From Piezodorus guildinii (lineage: Eukaryota; Arthropoda; Insecta; Hemiptera; Pentatomidae), in assembly GCA_023052935.1 (NCBI GenBank), contig JAJSOM010000029.1, positions 1 through 64,000 of the forward strand: 64,000 nt of DNA. Reading direction: 5' to 3'. Positions 1 to 14,541 of this stretch are shown piece by piece. Each line of letters starts with the position of its first letter. Position 1 is the first letter of the stretch. The translations under genes and the position numbers were made by a program. The notes under the pieces are model-generated. The model did no database searches. It saw only the letters and a program-made list of their open reading frames with translations, and was not told the origin of the DNA.

Positions 1-2460
1 AACATATATAATAAAAATTTTTGGGGTTAACTAATGTTGAAAATTATACAAATTGCAAAAATTTCATAAAAACCAATCCTTTTTTAATTTAAACATTTAG
101 GTTATACTTTGTAATTGAAACTTTAAAAAACTAATTTATTTCACAAATAATATTTATAAGGTTGACCTTTTTTAATTATAACATTTAAAGTGCAAAATTA
201 TCATAATAATTAATATTAGTAAACGTTATTTCTGGTCAAAACTTGATAAGTTGATCTCAATTAGTTAAAATTAAAAATGAATATTTCCGGTAATGTTTAT
301 ATGAAAACTTAATATAAAAATTAAATTTAAAGGTACTTTTCTTGTAAAAATTTAAATGAAAAATCAACTAAAATTTATATAATAACAATTAGTTTTGATC
401 ATCTTCTATTTGAAAACATATTAAAAGTTGATATTTCCTATAAAAGTATTTTTAATATAAATTAAAAATTTAAGTAAAAATTTTTTATAAATTTTAAAAC
501 ATACTTATGTTCAACATCAATAAATTTACAGAAAAACCGTCTTTATTTATAAACATATAAAAATGTTAGGTTGATTCCTATAGTTTTATAAATATTAAAA
601 AGATGCAAAAATTAGCAAAAGAATTTTTGTAAATTAAACATTTAGGTGTAACATTTCAAAAATTTAATGAAAACACCATCTTATTCTAAACATATATATC
701 AAGATGATTTTCATAGGTTAAAATCTTTTATAAATTAAACTTATAAAATGTTAAAAAATTCAAAAAGTCTTTATTAAATAAACATTTATGAAACAATTTA
801 TTATAACAGTTTTTATTTCATTTAATTATCTTTCAAAATTGTAAAATATTGTAAAAACAGAGAATTTTAGAAATTAAAATAGTCCATACTTCAAGATTTT
901 ATGATACCCTCTTATTACTATAAAGAAAATTGATTTTTTAGTAAAAATATAAGTGCAAATTAGTAAAAATTTTAGTAATTAACATTAGATTTGAGAAATT
1001 TATATGAAAAAAACTATTAATTCAAAAATAAGGTGTTTTTTTATTAAAATTAAAAATGCAAAAATCTAAAAAAGTCAATTAAATTAGTAATGGATTATAT
1101 GAAAACTTATTCAAAAATATTAAGGTTGTTTTAATTAAACATATAATAAAAATGAAAAAATTTAGTATTACATTATAATTGAGTTTATAAACAACTTAAC
1201 ATAAAATTTAGGTATTTTGTTATAATAAGTAAAATGAAAATTACTAAAAAGTCTTTTAATAACTAGTTGTGATTATATGAAAACAAGTCAATTATAAAAG
1301 ATATTTATTACTCTTTAGTGAAAACATTAAAAATGAAAAAAACCAGTAATTATTTATAAATTAAATTTAGGTGCCTTTTAAAATTATAAAAAACAAATCC
1401 TATTTATATAAATTGGGTTGATCCTCTTCTATAGTTGAAAACATATAAAAAGATGCAAAAATTTCAGTAAAAGTATTTTTAGTAAATTAAACATTTAGGT
1501 GTCAACATTGCAAGAAATTAATGAAAAACCAAGTCCCTTATTTCACATATCAATGATTTTTGGGTGATCCTCTTCTATGTTGAAACATATAAAAGATGCA
1601 AAAATTCCAGTAAAAGTATTTTTGTAAATTAAACATTTAGTGCAACATTGAAGAAATTTAATGAAAAACCAAGTCCCTTATTTCACCTATAATAATTTGG
1701 TTGATCCTTTTATAGTTGAAACATATAAAAGATGCAAAAATTCAGTAAAAGAGTTTTTAGTAAAATTAAACATTTTAGGTGCAACTTGCAAGAAATTAAT
1801 GAAAACACCATCCCTTATTTCACCATATCAATGATTTGGTTGATCTCTTCTATAGTTGAAAACTATAAAGATGCAAAATTCCAGAAAAGAGTTTTTGTAA
1901 ATTAAACATTAGGTGTAAACTTGTAAGAATTACATGAAAACCCAAGTCCTTATTCAATATCAATAATTTTGGTTGATCCTCTTCTATAGTTGAACATATA
2001 AAGATGCAAAATTCAGTAAAGGTTTTTTGTAAATTAACATTTTAGGCATACTTGAAGAAATTTAATGAAAACACCAGTCCCTATTTCACAATCATGATTG
2101 GTTGATCTCTTCTATAGTTGAACTATAAAAGATGCAAAAATATTCCAGTAAAAGAGTTTTTTAGTAATTAAAATTAGGTCAACTGCAAGAATTAATGAAC
2201 ACCAGTCCTTATTCACATATAATGAATTTAGTTGTCTTTCTATGTTGAAAACTATAATGATGCAAAATCAGTAAAGTTTTTTGTTAAATTAACATTTAGT
2301 GAAACTGAAATTTAATGAAAACACCAAGTCCTTATTCACTATCAATGATTTGGGTTGATCCTCTTCTATAGTTAAAAATAAAAGATGCAAAATCAGTAAA
2401 AGTTTTTTGTAATTAAACATTTAGTAACTGAAGAAATTACATGAAAAACCAAGTCTTATT
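1..2460. repeat. Eroded satellite A units at left end
   Basis: The order of satellite A boxes can be followed from the first bases, but most units have lost many single bases, and the first 1.4 kb is hard to align. Changes are mostly short deletions rather than substitutions. Units become full length at about 2,460-2,560. This could be genuine decay at an array edge or poor long-read consensus; the sequence alone does not decide. Confidence 0.7.
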
Positions 2461-5400
2461 TCACATCATAAGATTTTTGGGGTTGATCCTCTTCTATAGT
2501 TGAAAACATATAAAATGATGCAAAATATATTCCAGCTAAAAGAGTAGTTTTTAGTAAAATTAAACATTTAGGTTGCCAAACTTGCAAGAAATTTATATGA
2601 AAAACACCAAGTCCCTTATTTCACTATATCAAATGATTATAATGGGTTGATCCTCTTCTATAGTTGAAAACATATAAAATGATGCAAAAATATTCCAGCT
2701 AAAGAGTTTTTTAGTAAAATTAAACATTTAGGTGCAAACTTGCAAGAAATTTAATGAAAACACCAAGTCCCTTATTTCACATATCAATGATTATTAGGGT
2801 TGATCCTCTTCTATAGTTGAAAACATATAAAATGATGCAAAAATATTCCAGCTAAAAGAGTTTTTTAGTAAAATTAAACATTTTAGGTGCCAATACTTGC
2901 AAGAAAATTTAATGAAAACACCAAGTCCCTTATTTCACTATATATATGAATTTTTGGGTTGATCCTCTTCTATAGTTGAAAACATATAAAAAGATGCAAA
3001 AATATTCCAGCTAAAAGAGTATTTTTAGTAAATTAAACATTTAGGTGTCAAACTTGCAAGAAATTTACATGAAAACACCAAGTCCCTTATTTCACTATAT
3101 CAATGATATTTTAGGGTTGATCCTCTTCTATAGTTGAAAACATATAAAATGATGCAAAAAAATTCCAGCTAAAAGAGTTTTTTAGTTAAATTAAACATTT
3201 TAGGTGTCAACACTTTGAAGAATTTACATGAAAACACCAAGTCCCTTATTTCACTCAATATCATATAAGATTTTTGGGTTGATCCTCTTCTATAGTTGAA
3301 ACATATAAAATGATGCAAAAAAATTTCAGGTAAAAGGTATTTTTTAGTTAAATTAAACATTTGAGGTTGTTAACACTTGTAAGAAATTGACATGAAAACA
3401 CCAAGTCCTTATTTCACTATATCAATAGATTTTTTTAAGGGTTGTCCTCTTCAAACATATAAAATGATGCAAAAATATTCCAGTAAAAGAGTTTTTTAGT
3501 AAATTAAAATTTAGGTGCCAACCTTGCAAGAAATTAATGAAAACACCAAGTCCCTTATTTCACCATATCAAGATTTTTGGGGTTGATCCTCTTCTATAGT
3601 TGAAAACATATAAAAGATGCAAAAATATTCAGCTAAAAGAGTATTTTTGTAAATTAACATTTAGGTGCAACATTGCAAGAAATTATATGAAAACACCAAG
3701 TCCTTATTTCAAATCAATAAGATTTTTGGGTTGATCCTCTTCTATAGTTGAAAACATATAAAAGATGCAAAAATATTCAGTAAAAGAGTTTTTTAGTAAA
3801 ATTAAACATTTTAGGTGCAATACTTGAAGAAATTTAATGAAAACACAAGTCCTTATTTCACATATAATAAATTTAGGTTGATCCTCTTCTATAGTTGAAA
3901 ACATATAAAAGATGCAAAAATATCGTAAAAGAGTTTTTTAGTAAATTAACATTTAGGTGCCAACACTTGCAAGAAATTTAATGAAAAACCAAGTCCCTTA
4001 TTTAATATCAATGATTTCGGTTGATCTCTCTATATTGAAAACATTAAAATGATGCAAAAATATTCCAGCTAAAAGAGTATTTTGTAAATTAAACATTTAG
4101 GTGCAATAATTGACATGAAAACACCAAGTCCCTTATTTCACCAATCAATAAGATTTTTGGGTTGATCCTCTTCTATAGTTGAAAAACATATAAAAAGATG
4201 CAAAAATATTCCAGCTAAAAGAGTATTTTTAGTAAAATTAAACATTTAGGTGCCAACACTTGCAAGAAATTTATATGAAAACACCAAGTCCCTTATTTCA
4301 CTATATCAATAATATTTTTAGGTTGATCCTCTTCTATAGTTGAAAACATATAAAATGATGCAAAAAATTATTCCAGCTAAAAGAGTATTTTTAGTAAATT
4401 AAACATTTAGGTGCAAACTTGCAAGAATTTACATGAAAACACCAAGTCCCTTATTTCACCATATCAATAGATTTTTGGGTTGATCCTCTTCTATAGTTGA
4501 AAACATATAAAATGATGCAAAAATATTCCAGCTAAAAGAGTATTTTTAGTAAAATTAAACATTTTAGGTGTCAAACTTTGCAAGAAATTTACATGAAAAC
4601 ACCAAGTCCCTTATTTCACCATATCAATAATGATTTTTGGGTTGATCCTCTTCTATAGTTGAAACATATAAAATGATGCAAAAATATTCCAGCTAAAAGA
4701 GTATTTTTAGTAAATTAAACATTTGAGGTGTCAACACTTGCAAGAAATTTAATGAAAACACCAAGTCCCTTATTTCACTATATCAATGATTTTTGGGTTG
4801 ATCCTCTTCTATAGTTGAAAACATATAAAATGATGCAAAAAATTCCAGCTAAAAGAGTATTTTTAGTAAAATTAAACATTTAGGTGCAAACTTGCAAGAA
4901 ATTTATCATGAAAACACCAAGTCCCTTATTTCACATATCAATGAATATTTTTGGGTTGATCCTCTTCTATAGTTGAAACATATAAAAAGATGCAAAAATA
5001 TTCCAGCTAAAAGAGTATTTTTAGTAAATTAAACATTTAGGTGTCAAACTTGCAAGAAATTTAATGAAAACACCAAGTCCCTTATTTCACATATCAATAA
5101 GATTTTTAGGTTGATCCTCTTCTATAGTTGAAAACATATAAAATGATGCAAAAATATTCCAGTAAAAGAGTATTTTAGTAAAATTAAACATTTAGGTGTC
5201 CAACACTTGCAGAAAATTTACATATGAAAACACAAGTCCCTTATTTCACTCATATCAATGATATTATGGGTTGATCCTCTTCTATAGTTGAAAACATATA
5301 AAATGATGCAAAAATATTCCAGCTAAAAGAGTATTTTTAGTAAATTAAACATTTTAGGTGTCAAACTTGCAAGAAATTACTATGAAAACACCAAGTCCCT

Positions 5401-5862
5401 TATTTCACCATATCAATAAATTTTTGGGTTGATCCTCTTCTATAGTTGAAAACATATAAAAAGATGCAAAAATATTCAGCTAAAAGAGTATTTTTAGTAA
5501 AATTAAACATTTAGGTGCAACACTTGCAAGAAATTTATATGAAAACACCAAGTCCCTTATTTCACTATATCAATAAGATTTTTGGGTTGATCCTCTTCTA
5601 TAGTGAAAACATATAAAAAGATGCAAAATATTCCAGCTAAAAGAGTATTTTTAGTAAAATTAAACATTTTAGGTGCCAATACTTGCAAGAAATTTACATG
5701 AAAACACCAAGTCCCTTATTTCACCATATCAATAAGATTTTTGGGTTGATCCTCTTCTATAGTGAAAACATATAAAAAGATGCAAAAATATTCCAGCTAA
5801 AAGAGTATTTTTTAGTAAAATTAAACATTTTAGGTGCAACACTTGCAAGAAATTTATATGAA

Positions 5863-8019
5863 CATATAAAAGATGCAAAAATCAGCTAAAAGAGTTTTTT
5901 GTAAAATTAAACTTTAGGTGCAAATTGCAAGAATTTTATGAAAACACCAAGTCCTTATTTCACATATCAATGATTTGGGTTGATCTCTTCTATAGTGAAA
6001 CATAAAAGATGCAAAAATATTCCAGCTAAAAGAGTTTTAGTAAATTAAACATTTAGGTCAAACTTGCAAGAATTAATGAAAACACCAGTCCCTTATTTCA
6101 CCATATCAATAGATTTTGGGTTGATCCTCTTCTATAGTGAAAACATATAAAAGATGCAAATATTCCAGCTAAAAGAGTTTTTAGTAAATTAACATTTTAG
6201 GTGTCAAACTTGCAAGAATTTAATGAAAAACCAAGTCCCTTATTTACCATATCAATGATTTGGTTGATCCTCTTCTATAGTTGAAAACATATAAAAGATG
6301 CAAAAAATTCCAGCTAAAAGAGTTTTTAGTAATTAAACATTTAGGTGAAACTTTAAGAATTTAATGAAACACCAGTCCTTTCACCATATCAATGATTTTG
6401 GGTTGATCTCTTCTATAGTGAAACATATAAAAGATGCAAATATTCAGTAAAGAGTATTTTTTTAAATTAACATTTAGGTGTCAACACTTGCAAGAAATTT
6501 AATGAAAACACCAAGTCCCTTATTCACCAATCAATGATTTTTGGGTTGATCCTCTTCTATAGTTGAAAACATATAAAGATGCAAAAAATTCAGTAAAAGA
6601 GTTTTTTAGTAAATTAAACTTTAGGTGCAAACTTGAAGAAATTAATGAAAACACCAAGTCCCTTATTCACATACATGATTTTTGTTGATCCTCTTCTATA
6701 GTGAAAACTATAAAAGATGCAAAAATCCGTAAAGGTATTTTTAGTAAATAACATTTAGGTGCAACACTTGCAAGAAATTATGAAACACAAGTCCCTTATT
6801 CACATATCAATGATTTAGGGTTGATCCTCTTCTATGTAAACATATAAAAAGATGCAAAATTTCAGTAAAAGAGTTTTGTAAATTAAACATTTAGGGAACT
6901 TGAAGAAATTATGAAAACACAGTCCCTTATTTCACCATATCAATAAGATTTTGGTTGATCCTCTTCTATAGTGAAACATATAAAAGATGCAAATATTCCG
7001 TAAAAGTATTTTTGTAAAATTAAACATTTAGTGCAACATGAAGAAATTTAATGAAACACTCCTTATTTCACCATATCAATAAATTTGGTTGATCCTCTCT
7101 ATAGTGAAAACATATAAAGATGCAAAAATTCAGTAAAGAGTTTTGTAAATTAAACATTTAGGTTAATTGAGAAATTAATGAAAACACAGTCCTTATTTAC
7201 CAATCATGATTTGGTTGATCCCTTCTTAGTTGAAAACATAAAAAAGATGCAAATTTCCAGCTAAAAAGTTTTAGTAAATTAAACATTAGTGCCAACTTGC
7301 AAGAATAATGAAACCAAGTCCTTATTTACCATATCAATAATTTTGGTTGATCCTCTCTATAGAAAACATAAAAATGCAAAAATTCCAGTAAAGAGTATTT
7401 TTGTAAATAACATTTAGTTAAATTGAAGAAATTTAATGAAAACACCAATCCTTTCACCTATCAAATTTGTTGATCCTCTCTATAGTTGACATATAAAAGA
7501 CAAAAAATTCGTAAAAGAGTTTTTTAGTAAAATTAACATTAGGTGCAAACTTGCAAGAAATAATGAAAACACAGTCTATTCACATATCATGATTTTTGGT
7601 GATCCTCTTCTATGTGAAAACATATAAAGATGCAAAATTCAGTAAAAGAGTTTTTGTAATTAAACATTTAGTTAACATTAAGAAATTTAATGAAACACCA
7701 GTCCCTTATTTCCCAATCAAAGATTTGGTTCTCTTAAGTGAAACAATAAAGATGCAAAATTCGAAAGTTTTTGTAATAAACTTTAGGTAACTGCAAGAAT
7801 TTAATAAAAATCCTATTTAATAAATTGTTGATCTCTCATAGTGAACTAAAAGATGCAAAAATCAGAAGGTTTTGTAATTAACTTAGTAACTTGAAATTAA
7901 TGAAAAACCAATCCCTTTTCACATAATGATTGTGTCTCTTGTAAACATTAAATGCAAAAAATCAGTAAAGGTTTTTGTAATTAATTAGTAACTGAAAAAT
8001 AATGAAAACCAGTCTTTCA
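5863..8019. repeat. Deletion-eroded block of satellite A
   Basis: At about 5,862 a unit is cut short (the aatttatatgaa box runs straight into catataaaagatgc, losing about 85 bases). From there units lose more and more single bases, the last ones being only about 110 bases long. At about 8,019 the sequence returns abruptly to full-length, clean units. The erosion is almost purely deletional and increases in one direction, which suggests a contig end or low-coverage consensus joined to good sequence. Confidence 0.7.
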
Positions 8020-9715
8020 CAAAAATTTTAGTAAATTAAACATTTGAGGGTCAAAACATTGCAAGAAATATGACATGAAAACACCAAGTCCCTTATTTCA
8101 CCATATCAATAAGATTTTTGTGGTTGATCCTCTTCTATAGCTGAAAAATATAAAAGATGCAAAAATATTCCAGCTAAAAGAGTATTTTTAGTAAAATATA
8201 AACATTTGAGGTGTCAACACTTGCAAGAAATTTATATGAAAACACCAAGTCCCTTATTTCACCATATCAATAAGATTTTTGGGTTGATCCTCTTCTATAG
8301 TTGAAAACATATAAAAGATGCAAAAATATTCCAGCTAAAAGAGTATTTTTAGTAAATTAAACATTTTAGGTGCCAATACTTGCAAGAATTATGAATGAAA
8401 ACACCAAGTCCCTTATTTTCACCATATCAATAAAGATTTTTAGGGGTTGATCCTCTTCTATAGTTGAAAACATATAAAAAGATGCAAAAATATTCCAGCT
8501 AAAAGAGTGTTTTTAGTAAAATTAAACATTTTAGGTGCAAACTTGCAAGAAATTTACTATGAAAACACCAAGTACCTTATTTTACCATATCAATGAATAT
8601 TTTGGGTTGATCCTCTTCTATAGTTGAAAACATATTAAAAGATGCAAAAATATTCCGGTAAAAGAGTATTTTTAGTAAAATTAACATTTTAGGTGCCAAC
8701 ACTTGCAAGAAATTTATATGAAAACACCAAGTCCCTTATTTTACCATATCAATGATTTTATAGGTTGATCCTCTTCTATAGTTGAAAACATATAAAATGA
8801 TGCAAAAATATTTCAGCTAAAAGAGTTTTTTAGTTAAATTAAACATTTGAGGTGTCAAACATTGCAAGAATTTACATGAAAACACCAAGTCCCTTATTTC
8901 ACCATATCAATAAGATTTTTGGGGTTGATCCTCTTCTATAGTTGAAAACATATAAAAAGATGCAAAAATATTCCAGCTAAAAGAGTATTTTTAGTAAAAT
9001 TTAAACATTTGAGGTCAACACTTGCAAGAAATTTATATGAAAACACCAAGTCCCTTATTTCACCATATCAATAAGATTTTTGGGGTTGATCCTCTTCTAT
9101 AGTTGAAACATATAAAAAGATGCAAAAATATTCCAGCTAAAAGAGTGTTTTTAGTTAAAAATTAAACATTTTAGGTGCAAACTTGCAAGAAATTTATATG
9201 AAAAACCAAGTCCCTTATTTCACCATATCAATGAAATATTTATGGTTGATCCTCTTCTATAGTTGAAAACATATTAAAAGATGCAAAAATATTCCAGGTA
9301 AAAGAGTATTTTTAGTAAAATTAAACATTTTAGGTGCCAACACTTGCAAGAAATTTATATGAAAACACCAAGTCCCTTATTTTACCATATCAATGATATA
9401 TACAGGGTTGATCCTCTTCTATAGTTGACAACATATAAAAAGATGCAAAAATATTCCAGCTAAAAGAGTTTTTTAGTAAAATTAAACATTTTAGGTGCCA
9501 ATACTTGCAAGAAATTTTATATGAAAACACCAAGTCCCTTATTTCACCATATCAATAAGATTTTTGGGGTTGATCCTCTTCTATAGTTGAAAACATATTA
9601 AATGATGCAAAAAAATTTCAGGTAAAAGAGTATTTTTAGTTAAATTAAACATTAGAGGTGTCAACATTTTGTAAAATAATTTGACATGAAAACACCAAGT
9701 TCTTTGATTCACTAT

Positions 9716-9785
9716 AGTTAATATATATATATAATATTATAAATATATTATAATTATTATATTATATATATAAAAAGTTTATTTA
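9716..9785. repeat. AT-only insert inside a satellite A unit
   Basis: One unit near the right end carries about 60 extra bases made only of A and T, an irregular (TA)n/(TAT)n run, between its ttcactatag box and its tttatgtttgtcctcttc box. A smaller version of the same expansion lies near 10,100-10,125. The edge units are thus diverging by microsatellite growth. Confidence 0.6.
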
Positions 9786-12700
9786 TGAATTTTTTATGTT
9801 TGTCCTCTTCTATAGTTGAAAATATATAAAATGATGCCAAAAAATTCCATGTAAAAGAGTAATTTTTGTTAAATTAAACATTTAAGGTGTGAAACATTTC
9901 TAAGAAATTTACATGAAAACAAGAAGTCCCTTATTTCACCACATCAATAAGATTTTTGGGGTTGATCCTCTTCTATAGTTGAAAACATATTAAATGATGC
10001 AAAAAAATTTTAGGTAAAAGAGTATTTTTAGTTAAATTAAACATTAAGGTGTCAACATTTATATGATATTGACATGAAAACACCAAGTCTCTTGATTCAC
10101 TATATACTATATATATATGAGATTTTTATGTTGGTCCTCTTCTATAGTTGAAAATATATAAAATGATGCAAAAAAATTCTATTTAAAAGAGTAATTTTTG
10201 TTAAATTAAACATTTAAGGTGTAAACATTTGTAAGAAATTTACATGAAAACACCAAGTCCCTTATTTCACCAAATTAATAAGATTTTTGGGGTTGATCCT
10301 CTTCTATAGTTCAAAACATATAAAATGATGCAAAAAAATATCTTCAGCTAAAAGAGTATTTTTAGTAAATTAAACATTAGAAGTGCAACACTTGTAGAAA
10401 TTTGATCATTGAAACACCAAGTCAATTATTTCACTATATCAATGATATATACAGGGTTGATCCTCTTCTATAGTTGAACACGATATAAAAGATGCAAACA
10501 AATTCAGCTAAAAGAGTATTTTTAGTAAATTAAACATTTAGGTGCAACACTTAGGAAGAAGATTTGATATGGAATACCACTAAGTTGTCAGACACAAATT
10601 TTCTGAAAAAATAAAAAGTATTTAATAAAGAGAAACACCTTAAAACTAAGGGTGACGATATTAAAATGTAGGAAAAGGATCTTGAAGAAAAATAAGAATT
10701 GAATCTGATACCACTAAGTAGCAGACACAGGTTCTTCTGAAAAAATAAAAAGATATTTAATTAAAAGAGAAACAGACTTAGGGAACCTGAAGGTTGGACC
10801 CGTATATTACAAAGTGGTAGGACAAAGGATCTTTTTGAAAGAAAAAAAAAAATATTAAAGAGAAACAGACCTTAGGAAACGTAAAAATTGGACCCTGATA
10901 CCACTAAGTAGTGCAGACACAGATCTTCTTGAAACAAATAAAAAATATTTAATAAGAGAAACAGACGTTAGGAACCTGAATGATTGGATCCTGATACCAC
11001 TAAGTAGTGCAGACACAATTCTTCTGAAACAAATAAAAAGATATTTAATAAAGAGAAACAGACCTTAGGAAAATGAAGGATGGACACCTGATATCTACTA
11101 AGTGTCAAGACAAAAGGTTCTTCTGAAAAAAAAAAGATATTTAATAATAGAGAAACAGACCTTAGGGAACCTGAAGATTGGACTCTGATACCACTAAGTA
11201 GTGCAGACACAGGTTCTTCTGAAACAAATAAAAGATATTTAATTAAAGAGAAAACAGACCTTAGGGAACTGAATGATTGGACCTCTGAATACCATAAGTA
11301 GTGCAGACACAGGTTCTTCTGAAGAAAAAAAGAATATTAATTAAGAGAAACAGACCTTAGGGAACCTGAAGATTGGACTCTGATACCACTAAGTAGTGAG
11401 ACACAGGTTCTTCTGAAAGAAATAAAAGAATTTAATAAAAGAGAAACAGACCTTAGGGAACCTGAAGATTGACCTGATACACTAAGTAGTCGCAGACACA
11501 AGGTTCTCTGAAAAAATAAAAAGATATTTAATTAAAGAGAAACAGACCTTAGGGAAGCCTGAAGGTTGGACACCGATATTACAAAGTGGTAGGACAAAGG
11601 ATCTTTGAAAAAAAAAAAAAATTAATTAAAGAGAAACAGACCTTAGGGAACCTGAAGATTGGACCCTGATACCACTAAGTAGTGCAGACACAGGTTCTTC
11701 TGAAAAAATAAAAAGATATTTAATAAAAGAGAAACAGACCTTAGGGAGCCTAAAGATTGGACTCTGATACCACTAAGTGGTGAAGACTCAGGTTCTTCTG
11801 AAAAAATAAAAAGATATTTAATAAAAGAGAAACAGACCTTAGGGAGCCTGAAGATTGGAGTCTTGACACCACTAAGTAGTGAAGACACAGGTTTTTTCTG
11901 AAAAAAATAAAAAGATATTAATAAAAGAGAAACAGACCTTAGGGAACCTGAAGATGGACTCTGATACCACTATGTAGTGAAGACAAAGGTTCTTCTGAAG
12001 AAATAAAAAACATTTAATAAAAGAGAAACAGATCTAAGAGAATCTGAAGATTGATCCTCATACCACTAAGTAGTGCAGACATAGGTTCATCTGAAACAAA
12101 TAAAAAGATATTTAATTAAAGAGAAACAGACCTTAGGGAACCTGAAGGTTGGACACCGATATTACAAAGTATTGGGACAAAGGATCTTTTGAAAAGAAAA
12201 AAAAAAATAATTAAAGAGATACAGACCTTGGGAACGTGAAGATAGGACTCTGATACCACTAAGTAGCTAAAACCCAGGTTTATCTGAAAAAAATAAAAAG
12301 ATATTTATTTTAAGAGAAACAGACCTAAGGAAACCTGAAGGTTGGACGCCGATATTACCAATTGGTACGGACACAGGTTCTTTCGAAAAGAAAAAAAAAT
12401 TAATTAGAGTGAAACAGACCTTAAGGTATCTGAATATTGGGCCCTGATACCACTAAGTAGTGCAGACACAGGTTCTCTTGAAAAAATAAAAAAGATGTAT
12501 TAATAAAATGAGAAACGAACTTTAGGGAACCTGAAGGTTGGACTCTGATACAACTAAGTAGTGCAGACACAGGTTCTTCTGAAACAAATAAAAGAATTTA
12601 ATTGAAGAGAAACAGACCTTAGGGAACCTGAAGGATTGGACACCGATATTACAAAGTGATGGGACAAGGATCTTTTAAAAGAAAACAAAAAAAAAATTAA

Positions 12701-12852
12701 AAAGAAACATACCTTAGGGAACCTGAAGGTTGGACTCTGATAAACTAAGTTGTACGGACTAGAAAGTTTTGAAAAGAAAAAAAAATTAATTAGAGTGAAA
12801 CAGACCTTAAGGAATCTGAAGATTGGGGCCTGATACCACTAAGTAGTGCAGA

Positions 12853-13912
12853 CACAGGTTCATCTGAAACAAATAGATAGATATTTAATAATAGAGAAAA
12901 AGACCTTAGGGAACCTAAAGGTTGGACTCTGATACCACTAAGTAGCGCAGACACAGGTTCATCTGAAACATATAAAGAGATATTTAATTAAAGAGAAACA
13001 GACCTTAGTGAACCTGAAGGTTGGAAACCGATATTACAAAGTATTGGGACAAAGGATCTTTTGAAAAGAATAAAAATTAATTAGAGTGAAAAAGACCTTA
13101 GGGAATCTGAAGATTGGACCCTGATACCACTAAGTAGTGCAGACACAGGTTCTTCTGAAAAAATAAAAATTATTTATATAAAAGAGAAACAGACCTTAGG
13201 GAAACTGAAGGATGGACACGGATATTACAAAGTGGTATGGACAAAGGATCATTTGAAAAATAAAAAAATATTTAATAAAAGAGAAACAGACCTTATTGAG
13301 CCTGAAGATTGGACTATTTAATAAAAGAGAAAGACCTTAGAAACATAAGGATTACACCTTGATACCAGTAAGTGACAAAGACACAGGTTCATCTAAAACA
13401 AATAAATAGATATTTAATAATAGAGAAAAAGACCTTAGGGAACCTAAAGGTTGGACTCTGATACCACTAAGTAGCGCAGACACAGGTTCATCTGAAACAT
13501 ATAAAGAGATATTTAATTAAAGAGAAACAGACCTTAGTGAACCTGAAGGTTGGAAACCGATATTACAAAGTATTGGGACAAAGGATCTTTTGAAAAGAAT
13601 AAAAAATTAATTAGAGTGAAAAAGACCTTAGGGAATCTGAAGATTGGACCCTGATACCACTAAGTAGTGCAGACACAGGTTCTTCTGAAAAAATAAAAAT
13701 ATATTTAATAAAAGAGAAACAGACCTTAGGGAAACTGAAGGATGGACACGGATATTACAAAGTGGTATGGACAAAGGATCATTTGAAAAAAAAAAAAAAT
13801 ATTTAATAAAAGAGAAACAGACCTTATTGAGCCTGAAGATTGGACTATTTAATAAAAGAGAAAGACCTTAGATAACATAAGGATTACACCTTGATACAGT
13901 AAGTGACAAAGA
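12853..13912. repeat. Tandem pair of ~528-bp satellite B blocks
   Basis: A block of several monomers beginning with a gttcatctgaaacaaatagatag-type box at 12,853 is repeated from about 13,381 with the same order of rare variants: a unit with gaaaaagacc, a unit with ttggaaaccgatatt, one with a cattgagcc-type change and a truncated ggactatttaataaaag unit. The shift is about 528 bases. A third copy lies near 31,429-31,960. Confidence 0.75.
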
Positions 13913-14470
13913 ACAGGTTCATCTGAAACAAATAAATAGATATTTAATTATAGAGAATAGACTTTAAGGAACTAAAGGTTGGACACTGATATTACAAAGT
14001 GGTGGGACAAAGGTTCTTTTGAAAAGAAAACAAAAGAAATAATTAAAAAGAAACATAACCTTAGGGAACCTAAAGGTCGGACACTGATATTACTAATTGG
14101 TAGGGACAAGGATCTTTTGAAAAGAAAAACAAAAAAAATATTAAAGAGAAACAGACCTTAGGGAACCTGAAGATTGGACTCTGATACCACTAGGTAGTGA
14201 AGACACAGGTTTTCTGAAAAAATAAAAAGGTATTTAATAATAGAGAAACAAACCTTAGGGAACTTGAAGGTTGGACGACGATATTCAAAGTGGTACAGAC
14301 ACCAGATATTTAAAAAAAATAAAAAAAAGTTAATTAAAGAAAAACAGACCTTAAGGAACTCAAGATTGGACCATGATATCCATAAGTATTGCAGACACAG
14401 GTTCTTCTGAAATAAATAAAAAGATATTGAACAAACCTTAAGAAAGCTAGAGAGAAACAGTCCTTAAGAA
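13381..14470. repeat. Satellite B segment duplicated 18 kb away (left copy)
   Basis: The order of variant monomers here (truncated ggactatttaataaaag unit, then taaggattacaccttgat, then a unit with an aacaaaagaaataattaaa spacer, then a tcggacactgatattactaa unit, then the ggtatttaataatagag unit) is reproduced at 31,429-32,525. The copies differ mainly by single-base indels, more of them on this side. Confidence 0.7.
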
Positions 14471-14477
14471 ACCGGAA

Positions 14478-14541
14478 GTCCAATTTTTAGGTTCCCTAAG
14501 GTCTGTTTCTCTTTAATTATTTTTTTAAGAAACAGACCTTA
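14478..14541. repeat. Short inverted fragment inside satellite B
   Basis: Bases 14,478-14,526 are the reverse complement of ordinary satellite B sequence (an A-run, aattaaagagaaacagacc, then ttagggaacctaaaaattgg). They replace the expected gtgtaatgtcgatacc continuation of the unit. Just downstream the array resumes in normal orientation, so 14,497-14,510 and 14,528-14,541 form a perfect 14-bp stem. The related block at 20,600-20,810 has the undisturbed order. Confidence 0.8.

Larger units (their letters stand above)
1..10560. repeat. Satellite A array, about 160-bp unit
   Basis: A tandem array covers this whole stretch. The box tcctcttctatagttg recurs every 158-162 bases in the clean parts (for example at 3121 and 3283, 4802 and 4960). 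Each unit holds, in order, a caccaagtcccttatttcac box, a ggttgatcctcttctatag box, an aaagatgcaaaaatattcc box and a taaacattttaggtg box. The unit is very AT-rich and has no open frame conserved between copies. About 65 units would fit, but many are shortened. The array joins satellite B near 10,555-10,580. Short ORFs inside it are chance openings. I do not recognise the family. Confidence 0.95.

Noticed and set aside
3169..3904. Short ORFs in satellite A
   Set aside because: Same explanation: chance open frames across a tandem unit, not conserved from unit to unit.
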